Assembly: GCA_003224635.1 (NCBI GenBank) | Contig: QHZK01000208.1 | Span: 1-10,295 of the forward strand | Source: Acidobacteriota bacterium | GTDB lineage: Bacteria; Acidobacteriota; Terriglobia; UBA7540 | Direction: 5' to 3' | Length of the DNA: 10,295 bases | Shown here: piece after piece, positions 1 through 5,576 of the stretch | Layout of the letters: the number at the start of each line of letters is the position of its first letter | Numbering within the stretch: position 1 is the first letter of the stretch | Made by a program: the position numbers and the translations under genes | Notes under the pieces: model-generated | Databases searched by the model: none | Told to the model about the DNA's origin: nothing | What the model saw: the letters and a program-made list of their open reading frames with translations, nothing else

Positions 1-1
1 C

Positions 2-481
2 AGAATGGTCCGCGAGGCGCTGCTCACGAACGGCCTGGTCCCGGCGCCGAACTTCCACCGGATGGCCGCCGAGCTTCCGGACCGGGAGCAGGCGGCCCGG
101 CAATATGCGGAGGAGCTGGCTCGAATCCTGAAGCCGCAGGCCGGCGACTGGCCTCGCCTGGACCTCGCACTTCTGGGCATGGGTCCCGACGGCCACACGG
201 CCTCGCTTTTCCCAGGATCGGCAGCACTCGACGAGCAATCGCGCTGGGTCGCGCCCAACTACGTCGAGAAGCTCAATGCCTACCGCCTGACGCTGACCTT
301 CCCCGTACTCAACGCCGCCGCCGAAATTATTTTCCTCGTCGCGGGAGCTGATAAGGCCGAGGCCTTGCGCCAGGTGCTGGATGCTTCTTCCGCAGCGGAG
401 AAGTTCCCGGCGCAGAGAGTCCGCCCGGCGGAGGGGCAGGTGCGTTGGTACGTTGACGAGGCTGCGGCGAGGCTTTTATGA
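2..481 (+). CDS. pgl: 6-phosphogluconolactonase, C-terminal part (5' end outside window)
   Basis: This enzyme hydrolyses 6-phosphoglucono-1,5-lactone to 6-phosphogluconate, the second step of the oxidative pentose phosphate pathway, in the cytosol. The reading frame is already open at the window edge (Arg-Met-Val-Arg-Glu-Ala-Leu). The first Met at position 5 is internal to the family's conserved N-R-M-V-R-E segment, so the true start lies upstream. About 159 residues are visible of the usual 230-260. The diagnostic motif LLGMGPDGHTASLFPG is present near visible residues 57-72 (nucleotides about 170-217), followed by RLTLTFPVLNAA, where the lactonase/glucosamine-6-phosphate isomerase fold is conserved. 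The reading frame ends with TGA at 479-481. The next gene, rpe, lies 104 bp downstream on the same strand and acts in the same pathway, so co-transcription is plausible. Confusion with NagB is unlikely because of the GPDGHTASLFPG form of the motif. Confidence 0.93.
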   Translation, partial: RMVREALLTNGLVPAPNFHRMAAELPDREQAARQYAEELARILKPQAGDWPRLDLALLGMGPDGHTASLFPGSAALDEQSRWVAPNYVEKLNAYRLTLTFPVLNAAAEIIFLVAGADKAEALRQVLDASSAAEKFPAQRVRPAEGQVRWYVDEAAARLL

Positions 482-495
482 GTTGGTCGGTCTGG

Positions 496-581
496 CAGTT
501 CGTCAGTCTGTCAGTCAAGACTAACCGAACTGACAACTTGCAACTGACAACTGAAGACTGAGAACTGACGAACTGACAACT
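496..581. repeat. CTGA/CAGT foldback array between pgl and rpe
   Basis: The 104-bp gap holds a low-complexity foldback. The left part (496-516) is built of CAGT/GTCAG units and the right part (528-581) of ACTG/CTGAC units. The 11-mer AACTGACAACT occurs three times exactly (528-538, 542-552, 571-581). CAGTTCGTCAGT at 496-507 is the perfect 12-base reverse complement of ACTGACGAACTG at 564-575. The array ends five bases before the rpe start codon and leaves no visible Shine-Dalgarno sequence there. Similar arrays occur at 1265-1337 and 6563-6664. Confidence 0.8.
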
Positions 582-585
582 CTCA

Positions 586-1269
586 ATGAAGATCGCGCCT
601 TCCATCCTCTCTGCGGATTTCACCCGCCTTGGAGAGCAAGTACAGGCTGTCGAGGCCGCGGGTGTGGTGGACCGCGTCCAGATCGACGTGATGGACGGGC
701 GGTTCGTGCCCAACATCACGTTCGGAACGCTGGCGGTCGAGTGTTTGCGACCCCTGACGCGGTTGACGCTCGAAGTGCACCTTATGGTCCAGCCTCCGGA
801 AGACTTCATTGAGAAGTTCGCGCGCGCGGGCGCGGACACGCTCATCGTCCACCAGGAATCGACGCCGCACCTGCATCGCGCGATCCAGCAGATTCACGCG
901 CTCGGCAAGAAGGCGGGCGTTGCGCTTAATCCGTCCACGCCGGCCAGCTTGCTGTCGGAGGTCTTGGGCAGCCTGCAACTGGTGCTGGTGATGACGGTAA
1001 ACCCCGGCTTTGGCGGGCAGGAGTTCATTCCTGAAACGCTGGGCAAGATCCGGCAGGTGCGCAGTGAAATCCAGAGGCGCGGTCTCGACTGCGAAATAGA
1101 AGTGGACGGCGGCATCCACGAGAAGACGGCGCCGCTCGTGGTGGAGGCTGGCGCCAACGTGCTCGTGGCGGGCTCGGCTGTCTTCGAGGGGAAAGACGGG
1201 AGCTCGAAGGACGCGATTGCGGCCGCTATCCGCGCGTTGCTCGAGAGCGCATCTCGGCAAAAACAGTGA
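586..1269 (+). CDS. rpe: Ribulose-phosphate 3-epimerase
   Basis: Interconverts D-ribulose 5-phosphate and D-xylulose 5-phosphate in the pentose phosphate pathway. It is a cytosolic metal-dependent TIM barrel; 227 residues is the normal length. The order of motifs is complete: N-terminal APSILSADF (4-12), QIDVMDGRFVPN (32-43), LEVHLMV (62-68), NPSTP (115-119), TVNPGFGGQ (137-145) with the phosphate-binding glycines, and EVDGGI (172-177). The two catalytic acids are D34 and D174, and metal ligand H65 is present. The position of the first metal-binding His (HxDVMDG in most relatives) is Gln32 here. The start ATG at 586 is fixed by the conserved N-terminus, although the upstream bases are repeat sequence without a clear Shine-Dalgarno. 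The stop codon TGA overlaps the left arm of the downstream hairpin. It follows pgl on the same strand. Confidence 0.96.
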   Translation: MKIAPSILSADFTRLGEQVQAVEAAGVVDRVQIDVMDGRFVPNITFGTLAVECLRPLTRLTLEVHLMVQPPEDFIEKFARAGADTLIVHQESTPHLHRAIQQIHALGKKAGVALNPSTPASLLSEVLGSLQLVLVMTVNPGFGGQEFIPETLGKIRQVRSEIQRRGLDCEIEVDGGIHEKTAPLVVEAGANVLVAGSAVFEGKDGSSKDAIAAAIRALLESASRQKQ

Positions 1270-1341
1270 CCAGTGACAAGCGACCAATGACGAGCGTCAC
1301 TTGCCACTCGCCACTTGTCACTCGTCACTGGTCACTCTTTT
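1265..1341. terminator. Bidirectional terminator-like inverted repeat between convergent genes
   Basis: AGTGACCAGTGAC at 1265-1277 is the exact 13-base reverse complement of GTCACTGGTCACT at 1324-1336. The right arm is followed on the + strand by CTTTTTC, and on the minus strand the other arm is followed by GTTTTTGCC. The hairpin therefore has a T-run on each exit, as expected of a shared terminator between rpe (+) and the ferritin-like gene (minus). The long inner part (1278-1323) is made of further GTCACTxG-type units and can pair only partly. The left arm overlaps the rpe stop codon. It belongs to the same repeat style as 496-581. Confidence 0.65.
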
Positions 1342-1343
1342 TC

Positions 1344-1910
1344 TCACGGATGGAGGAACTTGGAGACGTAAGGTGAATTCCTCGCGGTCCCCTGTCCGGA
1401 GCGCAGGAAGTGGCCTGAAGGCCCTTCGCCCAGGAACTCCGAAAACCAAGCCTCGTGTTCGACTTCTTCGTGCAGGATGGCAAGCGACAGATCGTACGTG
1501 CGGTGGTCCTTGCCGGCGGTGTAGTTGCAGATTGCGGTGTAGCCCCCGATCGCGCAGCGCTCCGCGCCCACGAGCACCTGAAGCATGGCGTTGACGTCTT
1601 TCGGATTCTTCGGCAGGTTGGCGGGCGGGCACGCCGACAGGTCATGAAAGGTGTTCATGCTGTCGGGCAGCTTGCCGCCCAGCTCGTAGATGCGGGGAAC
1701 GAGGGCCTCAAAGTGGTTGCGGTCCTCGATGCGGGCGTCCTCCGTGATTTCTTTTAGCCCTTCGCCGTCAAGCCCGATCAGATTGACGCGCAGGATGGTG
1801 TAGTAATAGAACGTGGTCAGTTCGGCTGAGGCGTTGCGCACGAGCATGTCCAGCAATTTGTCCACGTCGATTCCGGCCTTCTGGACCACTTCCCTGGCTA
1901 CTCGACCCAT
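1344..1910 (-). CDS. DPS-like (DPSL, thioferritin-type) ferritin-like protein
   Basis: A 188-residue four-helix ferritin-superfamily protein of the kind that oxidises Fe(II) with peroxide and stores iron in a protein cage. Helix 1 carries E30 in ASAELTTFYYYTILR. Helix 2 carries the ARIEDRNHFE segment (59-68) with E62/D63 and H66. Helix 3 carries AERCA with E117. Helix 4 carries EEVEHEAW with E149 and H152, giving a di-metal set. Two cysteines, C94 in LSACP and C119 in AERCA, sit where the archaeal and bacterial DPS-like group has its conserved Cys pair. The tail PSGHFLRS also resembles the archaeal DPS-like proteins I recall. The start chosen is ATG 1910-1908, preceded by GGGAGGG about six bases upstream. 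The frame stays open upstream to 2051, but that extension has no recognisable sequence. A weak possible -35 (TTGACC, minus strand, 1982-1977) is not convincing. It is divergent from the FecR-like gene at 2154. Confidence 0.88.
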   Translation of the reverse strand: MGRVAREVVQKAGIDVDKLLDMLVRNASAELTTFYYYTILRVNLIGLDGEGLKEITEDARIEDRNHFEALVPRIYELGGKLPDSMNTFHDLSACPPANLPKNPKDVNAMLQVLVGAERCAIGGYTAICNYTAGKDHRTYDLSLAILHEEVEHEAWFSEFLGEGPSGHFLRSGQGTARNSPYVSKFLHP

Positions 1911-2044
1911 AATTTCCCTCCCTCTGCGGAACGTTTTCGACGGTACTCCATGAGTTTGCCATGCGCCGGCGCGGAAGGTCAAATGTTGGCTGGAGTCCGA
2001 CGCCGGCCGAATGAAAACTTGACAGAATTTTGACAAAAAACAGC

Positions 2045-2074
2045 TTGACACGTTTGTTCGGCGTTACTTAGACT
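2045..2074 (+). promoter_or_regulatory. Sigma70-type promoter of the first FecR-like gene
   Basis: A perfect -35 hexamer TTGACA (2045-2050) is followed after 18 bases by TAGACT (2069-2074), which matches TATAAT at four of six positions including the key T1, A2 and T6. Transcription would begin near 2081, leaving a leader of about 73 bases. Two more TTGACA hexamers lie upstream at 2019-2024 and 2030-2035, but neither has a credible -10 at the right distance. Confidence 0.65.
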
Positions 2075-2116
2075 ACAGGCGCGAATTTGTCGGGGAGGGG
2101 TCTCGGTAATTCAACC

Positions 2117-2139
2117 GCGGGAACATATGCATTCCCCGC
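2117..2139 (+). promoter_or_regulatory. Leader hairpin touching the Shine-Dalgarno of the first FecR-like gene
   Basis: GCGGGAA (2117-2123) can pair with TTCCCCGC (2132-2139) with one bulged C and an eight-base loop. The Shine-Dalgarno AAAGGAG begins at the next base (2140), nine bases before ATG 2154. The placement suggests an influence on translation or mRNA stability, which is inference. The leader of the second paralogue has a stem in a comparable place. Confidence 0.4.
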
Positions 2140-2153
2140 AAAGGAGACTGACG

Positions 2154-3044
2154 ATGAGAGAGAAGAGTCTTGCGTCACGCGCTTTGTTGTTCGTTCTTCT
2201 CCTCGGGCTCGCGTCGATCCCGGCGTTTGCGGGTTCGGCGGTAGTCGGGTCGGTGGCCGGGAGCCTGAACGCAACGGTGGGCGGGCAGCCGCTTCTGCCC
2301 AATTCCGTGATCTTCAGCGGGGACAGCCTGAAAGTCAGAGACGGCGCGACGGTGATCGCGCTGGCGAGCGGAAGCCGGCTGGTGTTTGGCCGGGAGACGG
2401 AAGCCCGGTTTTTGCGCGAGGGTAACGAGGTGACGGTGCTGCTGGGCGAAGGTAACGTTTCCGTCTACCATCCGGAAGGCAGCGCCGAGGTCAGAGTGAA
2501 CGCGAATAACGTGTCAATCGCCCCGGCGCCGGGATTCAAGACGCTGGGCGAAGTTGCCATGCTGAACGGCGCGATCATGGTCACGTCGAAGGAAGGGTCG
2601 CTGCGGGTCGAAGGGAACGGCTCGCCGGTAGAAGTAGCGACGGGGAAGACGATCACAATTGGATCCAGGATGGCTCGGGCGCCGCGGCCACAGGGCGGCG
2701 GACAGGGGCTGGGTGGCGGTGGCAGCACGGCGCTTGAAGCCGGCGCGTTAGGGGCTGGCGCGGCCGCTGCGATCCTGGCGGGAATTGGCATTTCGCGCGC
2801 CAATGACGCCCGAGACGCCGCGAATGCCGCCAACGCAACCGCAGGCAAGGCTGACGCGGACGCCGTCGCGGCCGACGCAGACGCCAAGGCAGCTACCGAC
2901 GCCGCGAATGCTGCTGAGGCTACTGCCAACTCCGTGGGCTGCGCGCTGAATAACTTCAACGATCAGCTCACCGGCGGCGGCTTGGCCAGCCCGTACAACC
3001 CCCCGGCGGGGCAGCCTTGCCCGCCTTTCTCCGGTGGCTCATAG
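2154..3044 (+). CDS. Secreted FecR-like domain protein with hydrophobic segment and Ala-rich tail (paralogue 1)
   Basis: A 296-residue protein of unknown function. Residues 1-26 are a classical signal peptide (basic start, Leu-rich core, cleavage after A-F-A). Residues 27-170 form a FecR-like beta domain with GDSLKVRDGATVIAL (56-70), GSRLVFGRETEARF (73-86), LLGEGNVSVYHPEG (96-109) and GFKTLGEVAMLNGAIMV (127-143). A Gly/Arg/Pro-rich linker (171-191) precedes a hydrophobic Gly/Ala segment (193-213). Then comes an Ala/Asp/Asn-rich helix (217-259) and a tail with VGCALNNF (261-268), SPYNPPAG (279-286) and a second Cys at 289. ATG 2154 is chosen over in-frame ATG 2127 because AAAGGAG lies nine bases before it and the signal peptide then starts properly. 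No sigma factor or TonB receptor gene adjoins, so classical FecIR signalling is not indicated. A paralogue follows at 3336. Confidence 0.82.
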   Translation: MREKSLASRALLFVLLLGLASIPAFAGSAVVGSVAGSLNATVGGQPLLPNSVIFSGDSLKVRDGATVIALASGSRLVFGRETEARFLREGNEVTVLLGEGNVSVYHPEGSAEVRVNANNVSIAPAPGFKTLGEVAMLNGAIMVTSKEGSLRVEGNGSPVEVATGKTITIGSRMARAPRPQGGGQGLGGGGSTALEAGALGAGAAAAILAGIGISRANDARDAANAANATAGKADADAVAADADAKAATDAANAAEATANSVGCALNNFNDQLTGGGLASPYNPPAGQPCPPFSGGS

Positions 3045-3100
3045 AGCGCACTGCGGGCTGACGTAGGTTGCAGCCCCGGGAAAAACCTATTTGTAGGTTC

Positions 3101-3140
3101 GGGCGGCAGTCACGCTGGTGGTTGCCGCCCATTCTTTTTT
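3101..3140 (+). terminator. Intrinsic terminator after the first FecR-like gene
   Basis: GGGCGGCAGTCAC (3101-3113) pairs with GTGGTTGCCGCCC (3118-3130): 13 pairs, two of them G-U, around the tetraloop GCTG, followed by ATTCTTTTTT (3131-3140). This is a strong Rho-independent terminator. Two smaller hairpins precede it: GGGCTG/CAGCCC (3055-3060 with 3071-3076) and AACCTA/TAGGTT (3084-3089 with 3094-3099). Confidence 0.88.
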
Positions 3141-3220
3141 GCGGCGCGTGTGTAGACAACGTTCCGGCGGAAGGTCTCTGCGACTTGAGCCAGCGACGCC
3201 GGCAATACGCGCTGCGGCGG

Positions 3221-3249
3221 TTGACAAATCCGAGCGGCTCGCCTACACT
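3221..3249 (+). promoter_or_regulatory. Sigma70-type promoter of the second FecR-like gene
   Basis: TTGACA (3221-3226), a 17-base spacer, then TACACT (3244-3249). Both hexamers and the spacing fit the housekeeping consensus well. Transcription would begin near 3256, giving a leader of about 80 bases. With the terminator at 3101-3140 this makes the second paralogue a separate transcription unit from the first. Confidence 0.72.
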
Positions 3250-3290
3250 CCGCCTGCCGAGCAGGAGACATCCAGCAATTAGACATCTTC

Positions 3291-3318
3291 CGGTGCGGGA
3301 GCCAGGCTGCCTGCGCCG
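3291..3318 (+). promoter_or_regulatory. Leader hairpin just before the Shine-Dalgarno of the second FecR-like gene
   Basis: CGGTGCGGG (3291-3299) pairs with CCTGCGCCG (3310-3318), nine pairs including two G-U. The Shine-Dalgarno AAAGGAG starts at 3321 and the ATG at 3336. The sequence differs from the hairpin ahead of paralogue 1, but the position relative to the ribosome site is alike. The regulatory role is inferred only. Confidence 0.35.
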
Positions 3319-3335
3319 CTAAAGGAGCTTGAATA

Positions 3336-4247
3336 ATGTCACGCAAAGATCTCGATCAGGGCGTTTCTCTTGTCGCGGTGTTTGCCGTTGCGGTTTTGAT
3401 TGCGGTGTTCGCGCCGGCTCGAGCTTCGGCCGGGTCCGCCGTCATCGGCTCGGTGGCGGGGAGCAGGAACGCGACGTTGGGAGGAGGGCCGCTCTTGCCG
3501 AGCGCCGTCGTCTTCAGCGGCGACAGCCTGAAGGTGGGAGACGGCGCCACCGTCATCGCGCTGAGCCAGGGAAGCCGGCTGGTGTTTGGCCGGGAGACGG
3601 AAGCCTCGTTTCTACGCGACGGAAGCGAGGTGACAGTGCTGCTGGGGCAGGGAAGCGTTTCCCTGTACCATCCGGAAGGCGGCGCGGAGCTCAGGGTGAA
3701 AGCGAACGGGCTTTCGATCGAGCCGGCAAGAGGATTCAAGACGCTGGGCGAAGTCGCGATGCTCGATGGCGCGGTCGTGGTAACGTCGAAGGAAGGCTCG
3801 TTGCGCGTGGAAGGGAACGGCTCGCCAGTGGAAGTGGCCAAGGGCCGGACCATCCTGATCGAGCCCAAGGCGGCGGGCGCGCCTGCGCCTCAGGGCGCTC
3901 CGGCCGGCGGCGGACCGGCGGGGCCGGGGTCTGCGACCATCATCTCAGCGGCTGCGCTGGGCGTGGGCGCCATGGGGGCTGTGGTGGGCTTCGTGAGTCT
4001 TTCGCGGTCGAATGACGCAAGGGACTCTGCAAAGACGGCCAACACGACCGCAACGGCTGCGGCCGAAGCTGCGAAGGCGGCTGCGGATGCAGCCGCAGCC
4101 GCCACCAACCTGGCGAGCGCAGCAGCGGCCGTAGCGGCCGCGGCGCTGCAGGAGACGAATATTGTGGGATGTGATCTGAACAAGTTCGCCAACTCGGACG
4201 GGAAGCCCAGCCCTTACACTCCGCCGTCCGGCCTTACCTGCCCCTGA
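3336..4247 (+). CDS. Secreted FecR-like domain protein with hydrophobic segment and Ala-rich tail (paralogue 2)
   Basis: A 303-residue paralogue of the preceding protein with the same layout. There is a signal peptide (1-32, cleavage after A-S-A) and a FecR-like domain (33-176) with GDSLKVGDGATVIAL, GSRLVFGRETEASF and GFKTLGEVAMLDGAVVV. A Pro/Gly-rich linker (178-199) leads to a hydrophobic stretch (200-222) and the shared junction SRSNDARD (223-230). A very Ala-rich helix (231-273) precedes the tail with VGCDLNKF (277-284), SPYTPPSG (292-299) and C302. The FecR domain and tail are well conserved with paralogue 1, while linker and Ala-rich helix have diverged in sequence but not in composition. 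AAAGGAG lies eight bases before the ATG. The TSUP exporter gene starts six bases after its stop, so the two are probably translated from one mRNA. The function is not known; an envelope structural or sensory role is a guess. Confidence 0.83.
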   Translation: MSRKDLDQGVSLVAVFAVAVLIAVFAPARASAGSAVIGSVAGSRNATLGGGPLLPSAVVFSGDSLKVGDGATVIALSQGSRLVFGRETEASFLRDGSEVTVLLGQGSVSLYHPEGGAELRVKANGLSIEPARGFKTLGEVAMLDGAVVVTSKEGSLRVEGNGSPVEVAKGRTILIEPKAAGAPAPQGAPAGGGPAGPGSATIISAAALGVGAMGAVVGFVSLSRSNDARDSAKTANTTATAAAEAAKAAADAAAAATNLASAAAAVAAAALQETNIVGCDLNKFANSDGKPSPYTPPSGLTCP

Positions 4248-4253
4248 TGGCGA

Positions 4254-5048
4254 ATGGAACCCACCGCCTTACGACTGGCTGAGTTTCTCCTTCTGGGCGT
4301 ATCCGCGGGCGCTATCGGAGCTCTTACCGGCATCGGCGGCGGTCTGATCATTACGCCCGTCCTGACGCTTGTCGCCGGCGTTCCCATTCACCAAGCTATC
4401 GGCACGAGCTTGTGCTGCGTTATAGCGACTTCGAGCGGGGCTGCCGCGAACTACGTCGAGCACCGTCTGAGCGACATCCGACTTGGCATGACGCTCGAGC
4501 TGGCCACCACGGCGGGCGCGGTGAGTGGCGCGCTGGTGGCTGGCCTGATGAGCCGGGAGGCCTTGGCGGTCCTGTTTTCCCTGCTGCTGCTTTATGCCAG
4601 CGCCGCTATGATACGCCGCACCTTGCGCGACGGCGAAACGGAATCGAGCGAAACGCAGCCGTATAAGGTGAAGCGGCTGCCGCTCGGCCTCGTCGGCTCG
4701 GCAGGGGCGGGGATCGTTTCCGGGCTGCTCGGCATCGGGGGCGGCCCCGTCAAGGTGCCGTTGATGTATCTGGTGATGGGCGTGCCGTTCAAAGTCGCTA
4801 CGGCCACGTCAAATTTCATGATGGGTGTGACGGCCGCGGCCAGCGCCTTCATCTACTATTCGCGGGGAGACGTGCGCCTGCTGATTACCGCGCCCATTGC
4901 TATCGGAGCTTACGTCGGGGCGAACCTGGGCACCCACATCATGCGGCGCGCCGCCAGCCGCTGGCTCGTGCTCCTGTTGGCCTCGATCATGCTCTATCTT
5001 GCCGCCGTAATGATTTGGAAGTCTTTGCACGGCGGCTTCGAGAGGTAG
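4254..5048 (+). CDS. TSUP (TauE/SafE) family anion exporter
   Basis: A 264-residue inner-membrane protein of the TauE/SafE family (formerly DUF81). Members move small sulfur-containing or organic anions such as sulfite, sulfoacetate or thiosulfate; the substrate here cannot be told. The family's internal duplication is clear. The first half has GALTGIGGGLIITPVLTLVAGVP (22-44) followed by AIGTSLCCV. The second half has SGLLGIGGGPVKVPLMYLVMGVP, with GIGGG at 160-164, followed by ATATSNFMMG. About eight hydrophobic segments are visible and the length is typical. The ATG lies six bases after the stop of the FecR-like gene and has no Shine-Dalgarno of its own, which suggests translational coupling. 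A DUF1634 gene, a frequent neighbour of this family, lies downstream. Confidence 0.93.
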   Translation: MEPTALRLAEFLLLGVSAGAIGALTGIGGGLIITPVLTLVAGVPIHQAIGTSLCCVIATSSGAAANYVEHRLSDIRLGMTLELATTAGAVSGALVAGLMSREALAVLFSLLLLYASAAMIRRTLRDGETESSETQPYKVKRLPLGLVGSAGAGIVSGLLGIGGGPVKVPLMYLVMGVPFKVATATSNFMMGVTAAASAFIYYSRGDVRLLITAPIAIGAYVGANLGTHIMRRAASRWLVLLLASIMLYLAAVMIWKSLHGGFER

Positions 5049-5066
5049 CGGGTCGGGTCGCGCTGA

Positions 5067-5178
5067 TGTCATTCTGAGCGAAGCGAAGAATCTCTGTATT
5101 TCTTGTTCTGCAAAGAAAAAAATGCAGCGATTCTTCGCTTCCCTTCGCTCCGCTCAAGGGCAGGCGCTCAGAATGACA
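5067..5178. repeat. 112-bp foldback element (GTCATTCTGAGCGAAGCGAAGAATC type)
   Basis: TGTCATTCTGAGCG (5067-5080) is the exact reverse complement of CGCTCAGAATGACA (5165-5178), and the adjoining AAGCGAAGAATC (5081-5092) is the exact reverse complement of GATTCTTCGCTT (5129-5140). The right arm is split by an extra 24 bases (5141-5164). There is no coding capacity for a transposase, so it would be a non-autonomous foldback or MITE-like element. I recall this arm sequence as a common intergenic repeat in several bacterial phyla, but could not check. It separates the TSUP and DUF1634 genes. Confidence 0.8.
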
Positions 5179-5219
5179 TGGTGCCGAAATCGCTGAATGT
5201 TCCAACCCTGTGTGCGGTT

Positions 5220-5576
5220 ATGGCCAAGCTCTCCGAGGAAAGAGGCCAGGAAGCGATTGCGGCGGTGCTGCGTTACGGCTCGCTCGCCGCGACCGTAGTG
5301 ATGGCGCTGGGACTGGCTTTGATGCTTTTTCGAGGGACTGCGGGGTCGCTGCCCGCGTACCACCGGATTCGTCTCGCACAGCTTTTCCCACGGCTGATTC
5401 GTCTTGACGCCGCCGCCGTCACCGAGTGCGGCATCCTGCTTCTGCTCCTGACTCCAATCTTCCGCATCATCGTAGCCGCGGTCGCCTTCGCCCTCGAGCG
5501 CGACTTCAAGTACGTCGCCATCTCGCTCGGAGTCCTGGCGGTCGTGCTCGTCAGCATAGGGTTCGCCGTCGGATAA
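5220..5576 (+). CDS. DUF1634 family membrane protein
   Basis: A 118-residue small integral membrane protein matching my recollection of the DUF1634 family, whose members commonly sit beside TSUP exporters and may be their accessory subunit. That role is inferred from neighbourhood. A short N-terminal helix leads into VLRYGSLAATVVMALGLAL (16-34, first membrane segment). Then follow LIRLDAAAVTECGILLLLLTPIFRIIVAAVAF (59-90), with the LDAAAVTECGILLLLLTPIFR core, a polar turn LERDFKYV (92-99), and a third segment to the C-terminus. ATG 5220 is preferred because it leaves about 15 residues before VLRYG, as I recall for the family. In-frame ATG 5178 would add 14 unrelated residues, and its first base is the last base of the foldback element. 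Neither start has a clear Shine-Dalgarno. The gene probably shared an operon with the exporter before the element came in. Confidence 0.8.
   Translation: MAKLSEERGQEAIAAVLRYGSLAATVVMALGLALMLFRGTAGSLPAYHRIRLAQLFPRLIRLDAAAVTECGILLLLLTPIFRIIVAAVAFALERDFKYVAISLGVLAVVLVSIGFAVG

Noticed and set aside
583..1287. A 234-residue open frame on the minus strand opposite rpe
   Set aside because: Antisense shadow of a well-supported gene in high-GC DNA; no family motif and His/Arg-rich composition typical of such frames.
2127..2153. Alternative upstream start (ATG 2127) for the first FecR-like gene
   Set aside because: It would put nine residues before the signal peptide and translate through the leader hairpin; ATG 2154 has a good Shine-Dalgarno.
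2154..4247. Reading the FecR-like genes as a FecIR iron-signalling system
   Set aside because: No ECF sigma factor or TonB-dependent receptor gene is present, and the signal peptide and helix order do not match an anti-sigma FecR.
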